Part shown: one piece after another, positions 33,938-42,448 of the stretch
Position numbering within the stretch: the first letter of the stretch is position 1
Layout: each line of letters starts with the position of its first letter
Source: Nocardia jinanensis
Lineage (GTDB): Bacteria > Actinomycetota > Actinomycetes > Mycobacteriales > Mycobacteriaceae
Reading direction: 5' to 3'
DNA length: 64,000 nucleotides
Assembly (NCBI RefSeq): GCF_014645735.1
Contig: NZ_BMMH01000005.1
Coordinates: 124,001 to 188,000 of the forward strand
The notes under the pieces: generated by a model
Databases searched by the model: none
Seen by the model: the letters and a program-made list of their open reading frames with translations, nothing else
What the model was told of the DNA's origin: nothing
Made by a program: the position numbers and the translations under genes

Positions 33938-36046
33938 ATGGCCATCGCACTGAGCCAGGAGCACCGTGACCTCGCCGAGGTCGCCCGCGATTTCCTCGCC
34001 CACCACCACGCGCTCACCACCGCGCGCGCCGTCACCGACGGTGACGTGACGGGCGTGACCGGACTCTGGTCGGCCATGGCGGACCAGGGCTGGATGGGCA
34101 TTCATCTACCCGAGGAGTTCGGCGGCGCCGGCTACGGACTCCCGGAGCTGGCGATCATCCTCGAAGAACACGGTCGCGCCCTCACACCGGGGCCGTTCCT
34201 CGCCTCGACGGTCGTCTCGGCCGTTCTCGCCCAGGCGGGTTCGCACACCCAGAAGTCCGCCTACCTCCCCGGCCTGGCAGACGGATCGGTCGTCGGCGCA
34301 TTCGCCACGGGCACCACACTCGTCGGCGGGGCCTACGCCGCGGTATGCCTCGTTCCGGCCGGGGACGATGCCGTCCTCGTGGACCGCGCGTCTCTCACGC
34401 TCACCGAGCCCAGGTCGCTCGATTCGACCCAGGGGCTGGTCCGGATCGAATCGGAGGTACCCGCGCCGACCGCCGAGAACACGGTCATCGGAGGTGGCCT
34501 GCTGCTGCGCCGGCTCGCGCGGCTGCTCGCCGCCGCGGAGATGGCGGGCGGTGCCGGCGCGACCCTCGATGCGGCGGTGCGGTACGCGAAGATCCGCACC
34601 CAATTCGGCCGGACGATCGGATCCTTCCAGGCGATCAAACATCACTGCGCCGATATGCTCGTACAGTCCGAGCTGGCGATCGCGGCGGCCTGGGACGCGG
34701 TGCGCACCGCACCGGAAGCCGCCGGTATCGATCTCGTCGCCGACAGCGCCGCCCTGGTGGCATCGCAGGCCTTCCTGCACAACGCGCAACTGAGTATTCA
34801 GATTCACGGCGGTATCGGCTTCACCTGGGAACACGACGCCCATCTGTATCTGCGGCGCGCCCGCAGCCACGCCGCGCTGCTGGCACCCCGCACCGAGATC
34901 CTGTCGACTGTGTTCGCCGGTGTCGCGCGGGGCACGCGCCGTGAGTTCTCCGTCGCGCTGCCGCCGGAGGCGGACGAGTACCGCGCGGCCGCACGAGCCC
35001 TGGTAACCGAGTACCACGCCGCCGCCCCGCAGCGGCGTCGCGCGGTCCTCGCCGATTCGGGCTACCTCGTTCCGCACTGGCCCGCCCCGTACGGACGCGG
35101 CGCCGGCGCGATCGAACAGCTGGTGATCGACGAAGAACTGCGGGATATCGAGATTCCGGGTCTCGGCATCGGCGGATGGGTCCTGCTGACGCTTGTCCAG
35201 CAAGCGGGCGAAGCCCAGCAGCAGCGCTGGATCCGCCCGAGCCTGCACGGTGAGCTGACCTGGTGTCAGCTGTTCTCCGAACCGGGTGCCGGATCCGACG
35301 CCGCGGCCGTGAGTACCAAGGCGGTGCGCGTGGACGGTGGCTGGCGGGTGAGCGGCCAGAAAGTCTGGACCAGCAATGCCCAGGCCTGTAATCGCGGGCT
35401 GGCGACGGTCCGGACGAATCCGGACGTCCCCAAGCACAAAGGCATCACCGCGATGGTCATCGATATGTCGGCGCCGGGTGTCACCGTGCGGCCGCTGACC
35501 GAGCTGACCGGCCGCGCCTTTTTCAACGAGGTGTACCTGGACGAGGTTTTCGTGCCCGACTCCGATGTCGTCGGCGAGGTCGACCGTGGTTGGTCCGTCG
35601 CCCGGGCCACCCTGGGCAATGAGCGAGTGAGTATCGGTGGCGGAGCGCAACTCGGTCCCGACGCCTACGACCTGGTCGACTGGGCAGCCACGTTCGCACC
35701 CGGCGATACCGGCGTCGGCCGCGATGTCGCCGAACTCGTGGTGGAAGAACTGGCCATGCGGGTGCTCGAACTGCGCCGGGTCGCCCGCGCCGTATCCGGT
35801 GAGGGGCCGGGGCCGGGGCCGGAGGGCAGCGTCACGAAGCTGCTCAGCGCCGAGCACGCCCAGCGCGTCACCGAACTCGGTATGGAGATCCGCGGCGCGG
35901 CAGCGGTTCTCGGGGCGGCGGCGCCGCTCGATCACGACTATTTGTTCGCGCGGAGCCTGACGATCGCGGGTGGCACCTCGGAGATCAGCCGCAATGTGAT
36001 CGCCGAGCGAGTACTCGGCCTGCCTCGCGATCCGCTGGTTCGCTGA
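33938..36046 (+). CDS. Fused double acyl-CoA dehydrogenase (FadE34-like)
   Basis: A 702-residue protein with two ACAD modules in tandem. Residues about 1-330 resemble the small subunit (RTQFGRTIGSFQAIKHH, IQIHGGIGFTWEHDAHLYLRR); residues about 340-702 resemble the large subunit (QLFSEPGAGSDAAAVSTKAV, GQKVWTSNAQ, AGGTSEISRNVIAERVLGLP). Mycobacterial FadE34 has the same length and order and acts on a short sterol side-chain CoA ester. Here it would form one alpha-beta unit in a single chain. It is a single gene between site 8 and the convergent TetR gene. Confidence 0.92.
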   Translation: MAIALSQEHRDLAEVARDFLAHHHALTTARAVTDGDVTGVTGLWSAMADQGWMGIHLPEEFGGAGYGLPELAIILEEHGRALTPGPFLASTVVSAVLAQAGSHTQKSAYLPGLADGSVVGAFATGTTLVGGAYAAVCLVPAGDDAVLVDRASLTLTEPRSLDSTQGLVRIESEVPAPTAENTVIGGGLLLRRLARLLAAAEMAGGAGATLDAAVRYAKIRTQFGRTIGSFQAIKHHCADMLVQSELAIAAAWDAVRTAPEAAGIDLVADSAALVASQAFLHNAQLSIQIHGGIGFTWEHDAHLYLRRARSHAALLAPRTEILSTVFAGVARGTRREFSVALPPEADEYRAAARALVTEYHAAAPQRRRAVLADSGYLVPHWPAPYGRGAGAIEQLVIDEELRDIEIPGLGIGGWVLLTLVQQAGEAQQQRWIRPSLHGELTWCQLFSEPGAGSDAAAVSTKAVRVDGGWRVSGQKVWTSNAQACNRGLATVRTNPDVPKHKGITAMVIDMSAPGVTVRPLTELTGRAFFNEVYLDEVFVPDSDVVGEVDRGWSVARATLGNERVSIGGGAQLGPDAYDLVDWAATFAPGDTGVGRDVAELVVEELAMRVLELRRVARAVSGEGPGPGPEGSVTKLLSAEHAQRVTELGMEIRGAAAVLGAAAPLDHDYLFARSLTIAGGTSEISRNVIAERVLGLPRDPLVR

Positions 36047-36114
36047 CCGCTCCCCGGGGCGGAAGCACCCGGTGCGGGCCGGCTTCGCCGCTCGGGTGAC
36101 CGTCGGCCCGGACG

Positions 36115-36756
36115 CTACGGTCGCGGGACGATACCGGCGATCACGAAGTCCCGGAGCGCCTGCCATTCCTCCGGCTCCGGGACGGTACCGCCCCACAGGT
36201 GCCGACGCAGCGCCCCGAAAACCAGATCCGCGACCAGCGGGCTGTAGATCCGCGGGGCCCGCCCGATCGCGGCGACCGGGCCGTCCAGTAATTCGACGAC
36301 CGGAGCCAGCATCGATCCGCTGTATCGCTGCCCCTCGATCGAGTTGTCGAGATTACCGAGGACCACCCGGCTCACGCTTGCGGCCTCGGTGTGCTCGACC
36401 TGGCGCAGGATCCCGTCCACCCATACTCCTATCCGGTCCAGCGGATCCTCGAACTCCTCCATCCGGGCCTCGAGCCATTCCGCCAGACGGATCACGCCCT
36501 GCTCCAGGACGGCCAACACGAGCGCGTCCTTGCTGTGGAAGTAGCGGTAGAGAGTTTGCGTGGAAATTCCTGCGGCAGCGACTATTCGAGAAATAGAGGG
36601 CATCGTCGGGGCCGACTCCTCGATGAGACCGACGGTCACCGCCAGAATCCGGGAAACCTCACGTTCCACCGCGTCGCGCTGGTCGGCAAGCCGCCTTTCC
36701 GCGGCGGCCGCCGCCCGGGTGGCCGGCCGCCGGTTCGATATTGCCTCGTTACCCAT
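36115..36756 (-). CDS. TetR/AcrR family transcriptional regulator
   Basis: A 213-residue one-component regulator. The helix-turn-helix is at about residues 55-74 (ISRIVAAAGISTQTLYRYF, then HSKDALV), preceded by a long basic N-terminal arm rich in Arg and Ala. The C-terminal ligand domain has no recognisable specificity. It is divergent from an SDR pair and probably represses it and itself through two palindromes at 36809 and 36827, which do not match the recurring palindrome. ATG 36756 has better spacing to AAGG than the in-frame ATG nine bases earlier. Confidence 0.88.
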   Translation of the reverse strand: MGNEAISNRRPATRAAAAAERRLADQRDAVEREVSRILAVTVGLIEESAPTMPSISRIVAAAGISTQTLYRYFHSKDALVLAVLEQGVIRLAEWLEARMEEFEDPLDRIGVWVDGILRQVEHTEAASVSRVVLGNLDNSIEGQRYSGSMLAPVVELLDGPVAAIGRAPRIYSPLVADLVFGALRRHLWGGTVPEPEEWQALRDFVIAGIVPRP

Positions 36757-36808
36757 TCCATCCATCCTTGCCGAATCTCCGGGATGCCCAGTATCGGGTA
36801 CATATTAC

Positions 36809-36819
36809 TCTCCTGGAGA
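36809..36819. promoter_or_regulatory. Possible TetR operator, half 1
   Basis: TCTCC-T-GGAGA is a perfect 11-bp palindrome in the 118-bp divergent gap between the TetR gene and the SDR gene. Confidence 0.5.
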
Positions 36820-36826
36820 TGTATCG

Positions 36827-36843
36827 TTTCTCTGATAGAGAAA
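36827..36843. promoter_or_regulatory. Possible TetR operator, half 2
   Basis: TTTCTCT-gat-AGAGAAA has perfect 7-bp arms and lies 31 bp before the SDR start. Its size is typical for a TetR-family operator. Confidence 0.6.
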
Positions 36844-36874
36844 TGGCATTTTTGTGTAGACGGAGGTACCGCCC

Positions 36875-37666
36875 ATGTCCGAAACCTCGCGCCGCGCGCC
36901 TACCGGGGCGTCCCCGTACGAGCTGTTCGACCTGACGGACAAGGTCGCGCTGATCACCGGCGGCAGCCGCGGTATGGGACGGGAAATGGCATTGGCCTTC
37001 GCGCGCGCCGGCGCCGACGTCGTCGTCGCGAGCCGCAAGATCGAGAACTGCGTGACCGTGGTCGGCGAGATCGAAAAGTCCACCGGACGACGCGGACTCG
37101 CCTACGGGTGCCATATGGGCCACTGGGACGAGATCGAGGGTCTCGCGGACGCCGCCTATGCCGCGTTCGGGCGGATCGACATTCTCGTCAACAACGCCGG
37201 TATGTCCCCGGTCTACGAGAAGGTCACCGATGTCACCGAGAAGATGTACGACAGCGTGCTCGGCCTCAACCTGAAGGGCCCTTTCCGGCTCACTCAGCTC
37301 GTCGGTACCCGGATGAAGGAGCAGGGCAGCGGCACGGTCATCAACGTCAGCAGCACCGGATCATTGCGTCCGGCCGGTTCGATCATCCCCTACGCCGCCG
37401 CGAAGAACGGCCTCAACGCGATGACGGAAGGTTTCGCGGACCTACTGGGGCCGGAAGTCCGGGTGAACACGCTCATGCCCGGCCAGTACCGTACCGATAT
37501 CTCGGCCGCGTGGTCACCCGAGCAGATCGCCCGATCCGCCGCCGGGCTGCGGCTGGGCCGCATCGGCGAGCCGCCCGAAATCATCGGCGCGGCACTGTTC
37601 CTCGCCAGTGACGCATCGAGTTACACCACCGGATCCATCGTGCGTTCCGACGGCGGAATCCCCTGA
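36875..37666 (+). CDS. SDR family oxidoreductase
   Basis: A 263-residue classical SDR: ITGGSRGMGREM for the cofactor (Arg at the tip may favour NADPH), DILVNNAGMSPVY, SSTGSLRPAGS and PYAAAKNGL with the catalytic Ser, Tyr and Lys, and YTTGSIVRSDGG. GGAGG precedes ATG by nine bases. It is the first gene after the putative TetR operators and is followed by another SDR after 90 bp. The two may oxidise the same hydroxyl series. Substrate unknown. Confidence 0.9.
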   Translation: MSETSRRAPTGASPYELFDLTDKVALITGGSRGMGREMALAFARAGADVVVASRKIENCVTVVGEIEKSTGRRGLAYGCHMGHWDEIEGLADAAYAAFGRIDILVNNAGMSPVYEKVTDVTEKMYDSVLGLNLKGPFRLTQLVGTRMKEQGSGTVINVSSTGSLRPAGSIIPYAAAKNGLNAMTEGFADLLGPEVRVNTLMPGQYRTDISAAWSPEQIARSAAGLRLGRIGEPPEIIGAALFLASDASSYTTGSIVRSDGGIP

Positions 37667-37756
37667 TCGGCACCACTCACCGCCCACGCCCGGCCACCGG
37701 GCAGTCGCGGTGATCACCGCTGCGCACCTGTTCACGAAGATCCTCGAAAGGTTCCC

Positions 37757-38518
37757 ATGTCGAATCAGCTGACCGGACGCCGTATCGTCGTCACCGGCGG
37801 CGCCAGCGGAATGGGGGCGGGCCTGGTCCGCTCCCTTCCCTCGCTGGGCGCACGCGTCGTCTCCCTGGATATCAATGCCGGCCCCGGCACCGAGATCGCC
37901 GGGGCCGCGGGCGTGCCGTTCGTGCAATGCGATGTCGCCCGCGAGGCGTCGGTCGAGGCGGCGTTCGGCCGCGCCGCGGATATCCTCGGCGGCCTCGACG
38001 TCCTGATCCATGCCGCCGGAATCTCGCCCTCCGGTGCCGCCGAAAGCACCGACCTCGCCCTGTGGAACAAGGTGATGGCGATCAATGCGACCGGAACGTA
38101 CCTCACCAACACCGCAGCTTTCGCGTATCTGCGTGACCACGGCGGTCGCATCATCAATTTCTGCTCGGCCGCCGGCATCGCCGGCCTGCCCGGAAAAGCG
38201 ATCTATTCGGCGAGCAAGGGCGCGGTAGCCGCCTGGACCCGGACGGCCGCCGCCGAATGGGCTCGATACGGAATCACGGTCAACGCGATAGCCCCGGCGA
38301 TTTGGACACCGATGTACGACAACACCCGGTCCGAAATGACCCCGGAACAATTGGCGCGGCACGACGCACGTCTCGCCGAATCGATTCCGCTCGGGGGCCG
38401 GCTCGGAGATGTCGATACCGACCTGGTCCCGGTTCTGGCATTCCTCGCGGGTGCGGGATCGAAATTCATGACCGGGCAGATATTTCCCGTGGACGGCGGC
38501 TCGCTGGCCATGCGCTGA
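37757..38518 (+). CDS. SDR family oxidoreductase
   Basis: A 253-residue classical SDR: VTGGASGMGAGLVRSL, LDINAGPG with Asp after the second strand (NAD preference), IHAAGISPSG, NFCSAAGIAGL, IYSASKGAVAAW with Tyr and Lys, and FMTGQIFPVDGG. It follows the previous SDR in the same direction and ends before a strong terminator. It probably belongs to the TetR-controlled unit rather than to the recurring-palindrome set. Confidence 0.9.
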   Translation: MSNQLTGRRIVVTGGASGMGAGLVRSLPSLGARVVSLDINAGPGTEIAGAAGVPFVQCDVAREASVEAAFGRAADILGGLDVLIHAAGISPSGAAESTDLALWNKVMAINATGTYLTNTAAFAYLRDHGGRIINFCSAAGIAGLPGKAIYSASKGAVAAWTRTAAAEWARYGITVNAIAPAIWTPMYDNTRSEMTPEQLARHDARLAESIPLGGRLGDVDTDLVPVLAFLAGAGSKFMTGQIFPVDGGSLAMR

Positions 38519-38546
38519 CCCGGCCCCGGCAGGGCTGTACGGAAAA

Positions 38547-38587
38547 AGGTGGGGGCCGCCCGCGATTCGCGGATGCGGCCCCCACCT
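38547..38587. terminator. Bidirectional terminator
   Basis: AGGTGGGGGCCGC and GCGGCCCCCACCT form a perfect 13-bp stem with a 15-base loop between the convergent SDR and cupin genes. An A-run precedes it, giving a T-run for the leftward transcript. Confidence 0.85.
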
Positions 38588-38611
38588 CGTTGATCGCAGG
38601 TGGCGGGGAGG

Positions 38612-39094
38612 TCAGCCGTCGACGATCCCGGTCGGCAGCGTCAACCCCTGGGCACCGAGCAGGGCAACATATCCGGCGAGTGCTCGCTGGGCGTCCATAT
38701 AGCCGAGCGTCCCGCCGTCCTCGGTGACGTCGACCTGGCCGCCGTGAACGATGAATGTCGCCTCGACGTCTTCGTCGACCACCAGGCTGTGCTCGGTCTC
38801 CGGAGTCTCCGCCACGTAGGAACCGGGTGTCGCGAACCAGTCGTACTCTTTGTAGTGCCACTTCCCCGAATGGGTGAAGGCATGCACCACACCGAAGTGG
38901 CGATGTTTGGGGACCGCCAGCCCGGCCGACCAGCGCACCCGGACCGTGTAGCAGTTCTCCCGCAGACTCGCACGGAGGACCTTCAGCTCCGTGGTGCCCC
39001 AGGCCTTCTTACTGATCACCCAGGGAATGCTCTCGATATCCACCGGACCGGGAACACCGAGGTCCATCGGCACGGTCGGAGATGGTGCGGTCAT
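38612..39094 (-). CDS. Cupin protein, 2,4'-dihydroxyacetophenone dioxygenase-like family
   Basis: A 160-residue single cupin: the metal motif PKHRHFGVVHAFTHSGKWHYKEYDW holds two histidines, and TPETEHSLVVDEDVEATF forms the second motif. The order matches small ChrR/DAD-like cupins that bind iron or zinc. ATG 39094 has AGGAG before it. It follows the second solute-binding-protein gene by 43 bp. A clear paralogue lies at 62861; both have the W-x-Y-x-EYDW core, a conserved TxH-x-L-x-VDED segment, and GLxLPxGxV near the end. Ring or diketone cleavage is possible but not shown. Confidence 0.83.
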   Translation of the reverse strand: MTAPSPTVPMDLGVPGPVDIESIPWVISKKAWGTTELKVLRASLRENCYTVRVRWSAGLAVPKHRHFGVVHAFTHSGKWHYKEYDWFATPGSYVAETPETEHSLVVDEDVEATFIVHGGQVDVTEDGGTLGYMDAQRALAGYVALLGAQGLTLPTGIVDG

Positions 39095-39137
39095 TTTCAC
39101 TCCTCGTAACGAAATATGGTGCGGCAGAATGCCGGAC

Positions 39138-40712
39138 TCATGCGGCGTCGTCGCGCTGGAGCCACAGATCGTCCAGCGCGATCCCGCCCTGACCGTAGAT
39201 ATGGACACCACCGATAGCCGGTGCCGCGAGGACATTGGCCGTATTGCGGGTGTAGAAGATCTGCGGGACCAGACTGATCAGCCGGTCCTGCACTTTCCCG
39301 TAGGCCGCCTTGCGGGCCGGTACCTCGGTAGCGGCACGGCCTGCTTCCAGGGCGGCATCGAGTTCGGGATCGACAACCTCGACGATATTGCCGGTCGCGC
39401 TGGACGAATGGTACCGGCGATACAGCGAAGGCTCCGGATCACTGAACATCAGACCCGAGATCGAGGCCTGGAAGTCGCCTTTGACCGACCGTGCGGTCAC
39501 CGCCGCCGTATCCTGTACGTCGACCCCGACCTCGATATTGTCGAGCGCGCTGAGCTGCGACTGCATTGCCTCCGCACCGCGTTTACTCACCGTGCTCGAG
39601 TACGACATGATCGTGAATTTCAGCGGTTTCCCGTCCGCGGCCAGTTCGTTCAGCAGGCGTTGCGCCTCGGCCGGGTCGTAGGCGGGCAGCTTCTTGCTCT
39701 CGTCGTAGAACGGGGAGTCGGCGGTGAACAGCGTGTTCACCGGCTCACCGTACTCGCCGTTGAGCACCATCCCCAGTGCCGCGTAGTCGATACCGGCGGC
39801 GACGGCTCGCCGGGCGCGGATATCGTCGAACGGAGCCGCGGCATTGTTCAGGACCAGCACATTTCCGCCGCTGGTCTTGCTCCCGTGTACCACCAGTCCG
39901 GTATCGATCGCACGCGCGCTCTCCGCGGAGGAGTCGTTGACGGTGAGTTGCGAACCGCCGGAGAGCAGGGTGCTCATCCGTTGCGCCGTATCGATCAGCG
40001 CACGCACTGTCAGTTTGTCCAGGTACGGCTTCGGCGCGTCATAGTATTTCTCGTTGCGGACCAGGACCATATCCCCGTTGCGCGTCCATTTCTCGAGGAC
40101 GAACGGGCCGGCGCCGATCGGGTTCCGGTCGAACTCCGCGGGCCCCGACCGAATGGCCTCCGGCTTGCCGACCCAGTTGAGTGCGCTGGCCGCGATGCTC
40201 TGGCCGAACTGCATATTCGGACTCACCAGTTCGAAGGCGAGCTCGGTCGGCGACACCACCTCGGTACGCGCCACGGTGGCCGCGAACCCGGTATCGATCG
40301 CGCCGAGCGCCGGATCCTTCATCCGGTCCCAGGCGAACTTCACGTCATCGGCCTCGAGCGGCGTGCCGTCGGAGAACTGCAGGCCGGCACGCAACGTCAG
40401 CGTCCAGGACACACCGTCAAGGGATTCCAGGCTTTCGGCCATCTTCGGTTCGATCGCCAGCGCCGCCTCGTCGGAGGTGAAGAGCTGCCCGTACAGCGCA
40501 TTTCCCACCACCGATTGCGTCGCCAGCACGTTGCCCAGCACGCCGGGATCGAGGGTGCGGGGCTCCATCGACGTGGTGAAGACGACCTCGCCGCCCTGCT
40601 GCGGTGGACCACCAGCGGCCACCCCCGGTGTGGAGGCGCCGCCTCCACACCCGGACAGCAGAAGCGCGGACGCCACACTCACCGCCCCCATCGCTACACG
40701 CAACGACCTCAT
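39138..40712 (-). CDS. ABC transporter family 5 solute-binding lipoprotein (paralogue)
   Basis: A 524-residue secreted lipoprotein: signal MRSLRVAMGAVSVASALLLSGCGGG with lipobox LSGC. SBP_bac_5 marks include EPRTLDPGVLGN, WTLTLRAGLQFSDGTPLEADDVKFAWDRMKDP, NPIGAGPFVLEKW and NNAAAPFDDIRARRAV, closely like the protein at 30304. It binds an extracellular solute for a Dpp-like permease. ATG 40712 is chosen because GAGAGG lies six bases before it. Palindrome site 9 is 79 bp upstream. No adjacent permease. Confidence 0.93.
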   Translation of the reverse strand: MRSLRVAMGAVSVASALLLSGCGGGASTPGVAAGGPPQQGGEVVFTTSMEPRTLDPGVLGNVLATQSVVGNALYGQLFTSDEAALAIEPKMAESLESLDGVSWTLTLRAGLQFSDGTPLEADDVKFAWDRMKDPALGAIDTGFAATVARTEVVSPTELAFELVSPNMQFGQSIAASALNWVGKPEAIRSGPAEFDRNPIGAGPFVLEKWTRNGDMVLVRNEKYYDAPKPYLDKLTVRALIDTAQRMSTLLSGGSQLTVNDSSAESARAIDTGLVVHGSKTSGGNVLVLNNAAAPFDDIRARRAVAAGIDYAALGMVLNGEYGEPVNTLFTADSPFYDESKKLPAYDPAEAQRLLNELAADGKPLKFTIMSYSSTVSKRGAEAMQSQLSALDNIEVGVDVQDTAAVTARSVKGDFQASISGLMFSDPEPSLYRRYHSSSATGNIVEVVDPELDAALEAGRAATEVPARKAAYGKVQDRLISLVPQIFYTRNTANVLAAPAIGGVHIYGQGGIALDDLWLQRDDAA

Positions 40713-40790
40713 CGTCATCCTCTCGACGGAAATTCCGAACCCTCGACGGAGGGCGGTTGGGTCCGATCCGAAGTTCACACCCAGGTAGTA

Positions 40791-40808
40791 TATTCAGCAT
40801 CCTTTTTA
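40791..40808. promoter_or_regulatory. Recurring palindrome, site 9
   Basis: TATTCAG CATC CTTTTTA, 79 bp before the solute-binding-protein start. Confidence 0.65.
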
Positions 40809-40964
40809 CACGATCGTTGTGATTCACACCATAGCGACCGCGAATGTGGCCGAAAACCCCTACAGACGGCTAAACCAGTGGATAGAATGTGTTTCCTCTG
40901 CTTCCGACCGAGCCGGAACCGCGGCGGTCACGCTCGAGTCATCCAGGAACCGGAAACCATGCAA

Positions 40965-40990
40965 CCCGGTTACAGGACCCTGTAACCGGG
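40965..40990 (-). terminator. Stem-loop after coiled-coil gene
   Basis: CCCGGTTACAG-gacc-CTGTAACCGGG is a perfect 11-bp stem with a tetraloop, 35 bp beyond the stop at 41025. No clear T-run follows. Confidence 0.6.
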
Positions 40991-41024
40991 CAACAGCGGG
41001 AACAGTACACAGAACCGGGGCCGG

Positions 41025-41306
41025 TCAGCGGTGACGCGGGGTACCGACGTAACCGAAGAACTTCTCGAAATTCTCCTCATTGATCCGCCGACGCGAATTA
41101 CGCGTAGCGGCGTCGCGGAGATCCGCTATGCGGGATTCGAGCCCGGCAATCCGGTCGGCCGCATCCGCCGCGCCGCGCAGCGCCGCGATTTCCTGCCGGA
41201 CGGCGGCGATCTCCTCGTCGACCCGGACCGCGACCTCGCTGTAGGTCAGCAGATCGTTATCGTCCTCGTCCGCACGCCGGACTCCCGGCGTCGCGTCTTC
41301 CACCAC
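41025..41306 (-). CDS. Small acidic coiled-coil hypothetical protein
   Basis: A 93-residue frame from GTG 41306 with GGAAGG upstream. After an acidic start (RRADEDDNDLLTYSEVAVRV) it shows heptad-like runs EEIAAVRQEIAALRG and RIAGLESRIADLRDAA, then a basic turn NSRRR and an aromatic end NFEKFFGYVG. This is the pattern of a short two-stranded coiled coil. No family recognised. It follows the class II aldolase gene by 67 bp. The composition is coding-like, but the start is uncertain. Confidence 0.5.
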   Translation of the reverse strand: MVEDATPGVRRADEDDNDLLTYSEVAVRVDEEIAAVRQEIAALRGAADAADRIAGLESRIADLRDAATRNSRRRINEENFEKFFGYVGTPRHR

Positions 41307-41373
41307 CGGCCACCGCCTTCCACAGCCACAAAAATCCGAATTGGTTCGATGATCGCGAGACGAGGCCGCTGCC

Positions 41374-42165
41374 TCAGTCCAGCACTTCCCGATCGGCGTA
41401 CAGCTCTCTACGCAAAGCGGTTTGCCACCACTTGGCAATACCGCCGCGTTCGAATGCGCGGGCGAAGGCCGCGACCACCTCGTCGGCGATCGGCACGCCT
41501 CCCCCCAGGCATTCGATCTCATACGCCCGGCGAGATCGCCATTCCAGCGTGTAACCGCGCACGAACGCCTCCGCGATACTCGACGCGGTCACCAGCACAC
41601 CATGGTTCGCGAGCAGCCCCCACTGGGCATCGCCGAACTTCTCCACCGCGATATCCGCGTTGCCGAGATCGGCGAACTGTCCGTCGTATTCGTCGACGAG
41701 AGCGAGCTCCGCACCGATCTGCGCGGACGTCTGGTCGTAGATCGGCGGAATCTTCTTCATCCCCGCCCAATTGTTCGACCAGCGGGGATGGTTGTGAATC
41801 ACCACCACGACCTCCGGGCGCCGGCGGCGCAGGCAGGTGTGCAACTCCACCGCGGGACTGACGTTGTAGCGGCCGGTGATCTTCGCACCGTCCCCGTCCA
41901 TGACGACGACATCCGAGGCACGGACCTCGTTCCACGCCAGCTCGAAGGGGTTGACCAGGATCGTCCCGTCACCCACCGACACGGTGACATGACCGGCCAG
42001 CAGATCGTCGTAGCCGGCCCGGTGCAGCGCCCGCAGCAGCAGTGCGAATTCGCCCCGAAGCGAAAGCTGCGGTACCGGCGGAGGTTCCCACGCGGACCGC
42101 CGCCGCGCGCTCCCACTTTCCCGCACCGGGCCCGCGCCGACCTCGACACCGCCGCCGTTCATCAT
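41374..42165 (-). CDS. Class II aldolase/adducin family protein
   Basis: A 263-residue protein: LHRAGYDDLLAGHVTVSVGDG at the start of the fold, metal-binding HNHPRW, an acidic residue in LVDEYDGQF, and LLANHGVLVTASSIAEAF with the third His. Relatives are fuculose-phosphate aldolases and also decarboxylases; many in beta-oxidation clusters are unassigned. It may catalyse a retro-aldol or decarboxylation step. ATG 42165 follows GGAGGAGTGACC, so the frame from 42171 is not used. Palindrome site 10 lies 80 bp upstream in a divergent promoter. Confidence 0.88.
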   Translation of the reverse strand: MMNGGGVEVGAGPVRESGSARRRSAWEPPPVPQLSLRGEFALLLRALHRAGYDDLLAGHVTVSVGDGTILVNPFELAWNEVRASDVVVMDGDGAKITGRYNVSPAVELHTCLRRRRPEVVVVIHNHPRWSNNWAGMKKIPPIYDQTSAQIGAELALVDEYDGQFADLGNADIAVEKFGDAQWGLLANHGVLVTASSIAEAFVRGYTLEWRSRRAYEIECLGGGVPIADEVVAAFARAFERGGIAKWWQTALRRELYADREVLD

Positions 42166-42244
42166 GGTCACTCCTCCGGTTCGAGGTTGCTCGCGATGGG
42201 CATACGGTGGCCGGCCGGGCCGGCGCGCGCCATATAGGATCCAG

Positions 42245-42262
42245 CAATCAGTATCCTAATTA
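42245..42262. promoter_or_regulatory. Recurring palindrome, site 10
   Basis: CAATCAG TATC CTAATTA, 80 bp before the class II aldolase start. Confidence 0.68.
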
Positions 42263-42406
42263 GAAGCCCAGTTGGGACGATACCGCACAGGATCCTTTTC
42301 CTCAAGGCTTCACCGAAGCCCCCTGGGGGATATCACCACCTCCTCGTACGCCGACCAGCTTCGTTGACCGCCTACCTGCCCTGTGGTAATAATCGCCATA
42401 GACGAT

Positions 42407-42424
42407 ATAACAGTATCCTTAAAT
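42407..42424. promoter_or_regulatory. Recurring palindrome, site 11
   Basis: ATAACAG TATC CTTAAAT. It ends one base before an in-frame ATG (42425) of the amidohydrolase, and its TATCCT could itself be a -10 box. Confidence 0.7.
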
Positions 42425-42448
42425 ATGACCGAGGCGGGAGAGGACACC

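Larger units (their letters stand above)
40713..41024. other. Promoter and terminator gap, 312 bp
   Basis: The left part carries the promoter of the solute-binding-protein gene with palindrome site 9; the right part carries a stem-loop after the coiled-coil gene. No gene seen. Confidence 0.6.

Noticed and set aside
12776..36046. Assignment of the window as a cholesterol-degradation cluster
   Set aside because: KshB-like, FadE34-like and Ltp2-like genes suggested it, but KstD, HsaA-D, KshA, mce4 and the KstR-type operators are not seen. The similarity is to parts, not to the whole.
34106..36196. Open frame of 696 codons antisense to the fused ACAD gene
   Set aside because: The opposite strand encodes a complete double ACAD with FAD and substrate motifs; the antisense product has low-complexity Arg/Gly/Asp composition and no start context.
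36115..36756. TetR gene as master regulator of the recurring palindrome
   Set aside because: Its own promoter has different palindromes and lacks the recurring element, so the link is not supported by sequence.
38991..40985. Open frame of 664 codons on the + strand over the solute-binding-protein gene
   Set aside because: The leftward gene has a lipobox signal peptide and full family 5 motifs; the rightward frame has neither.
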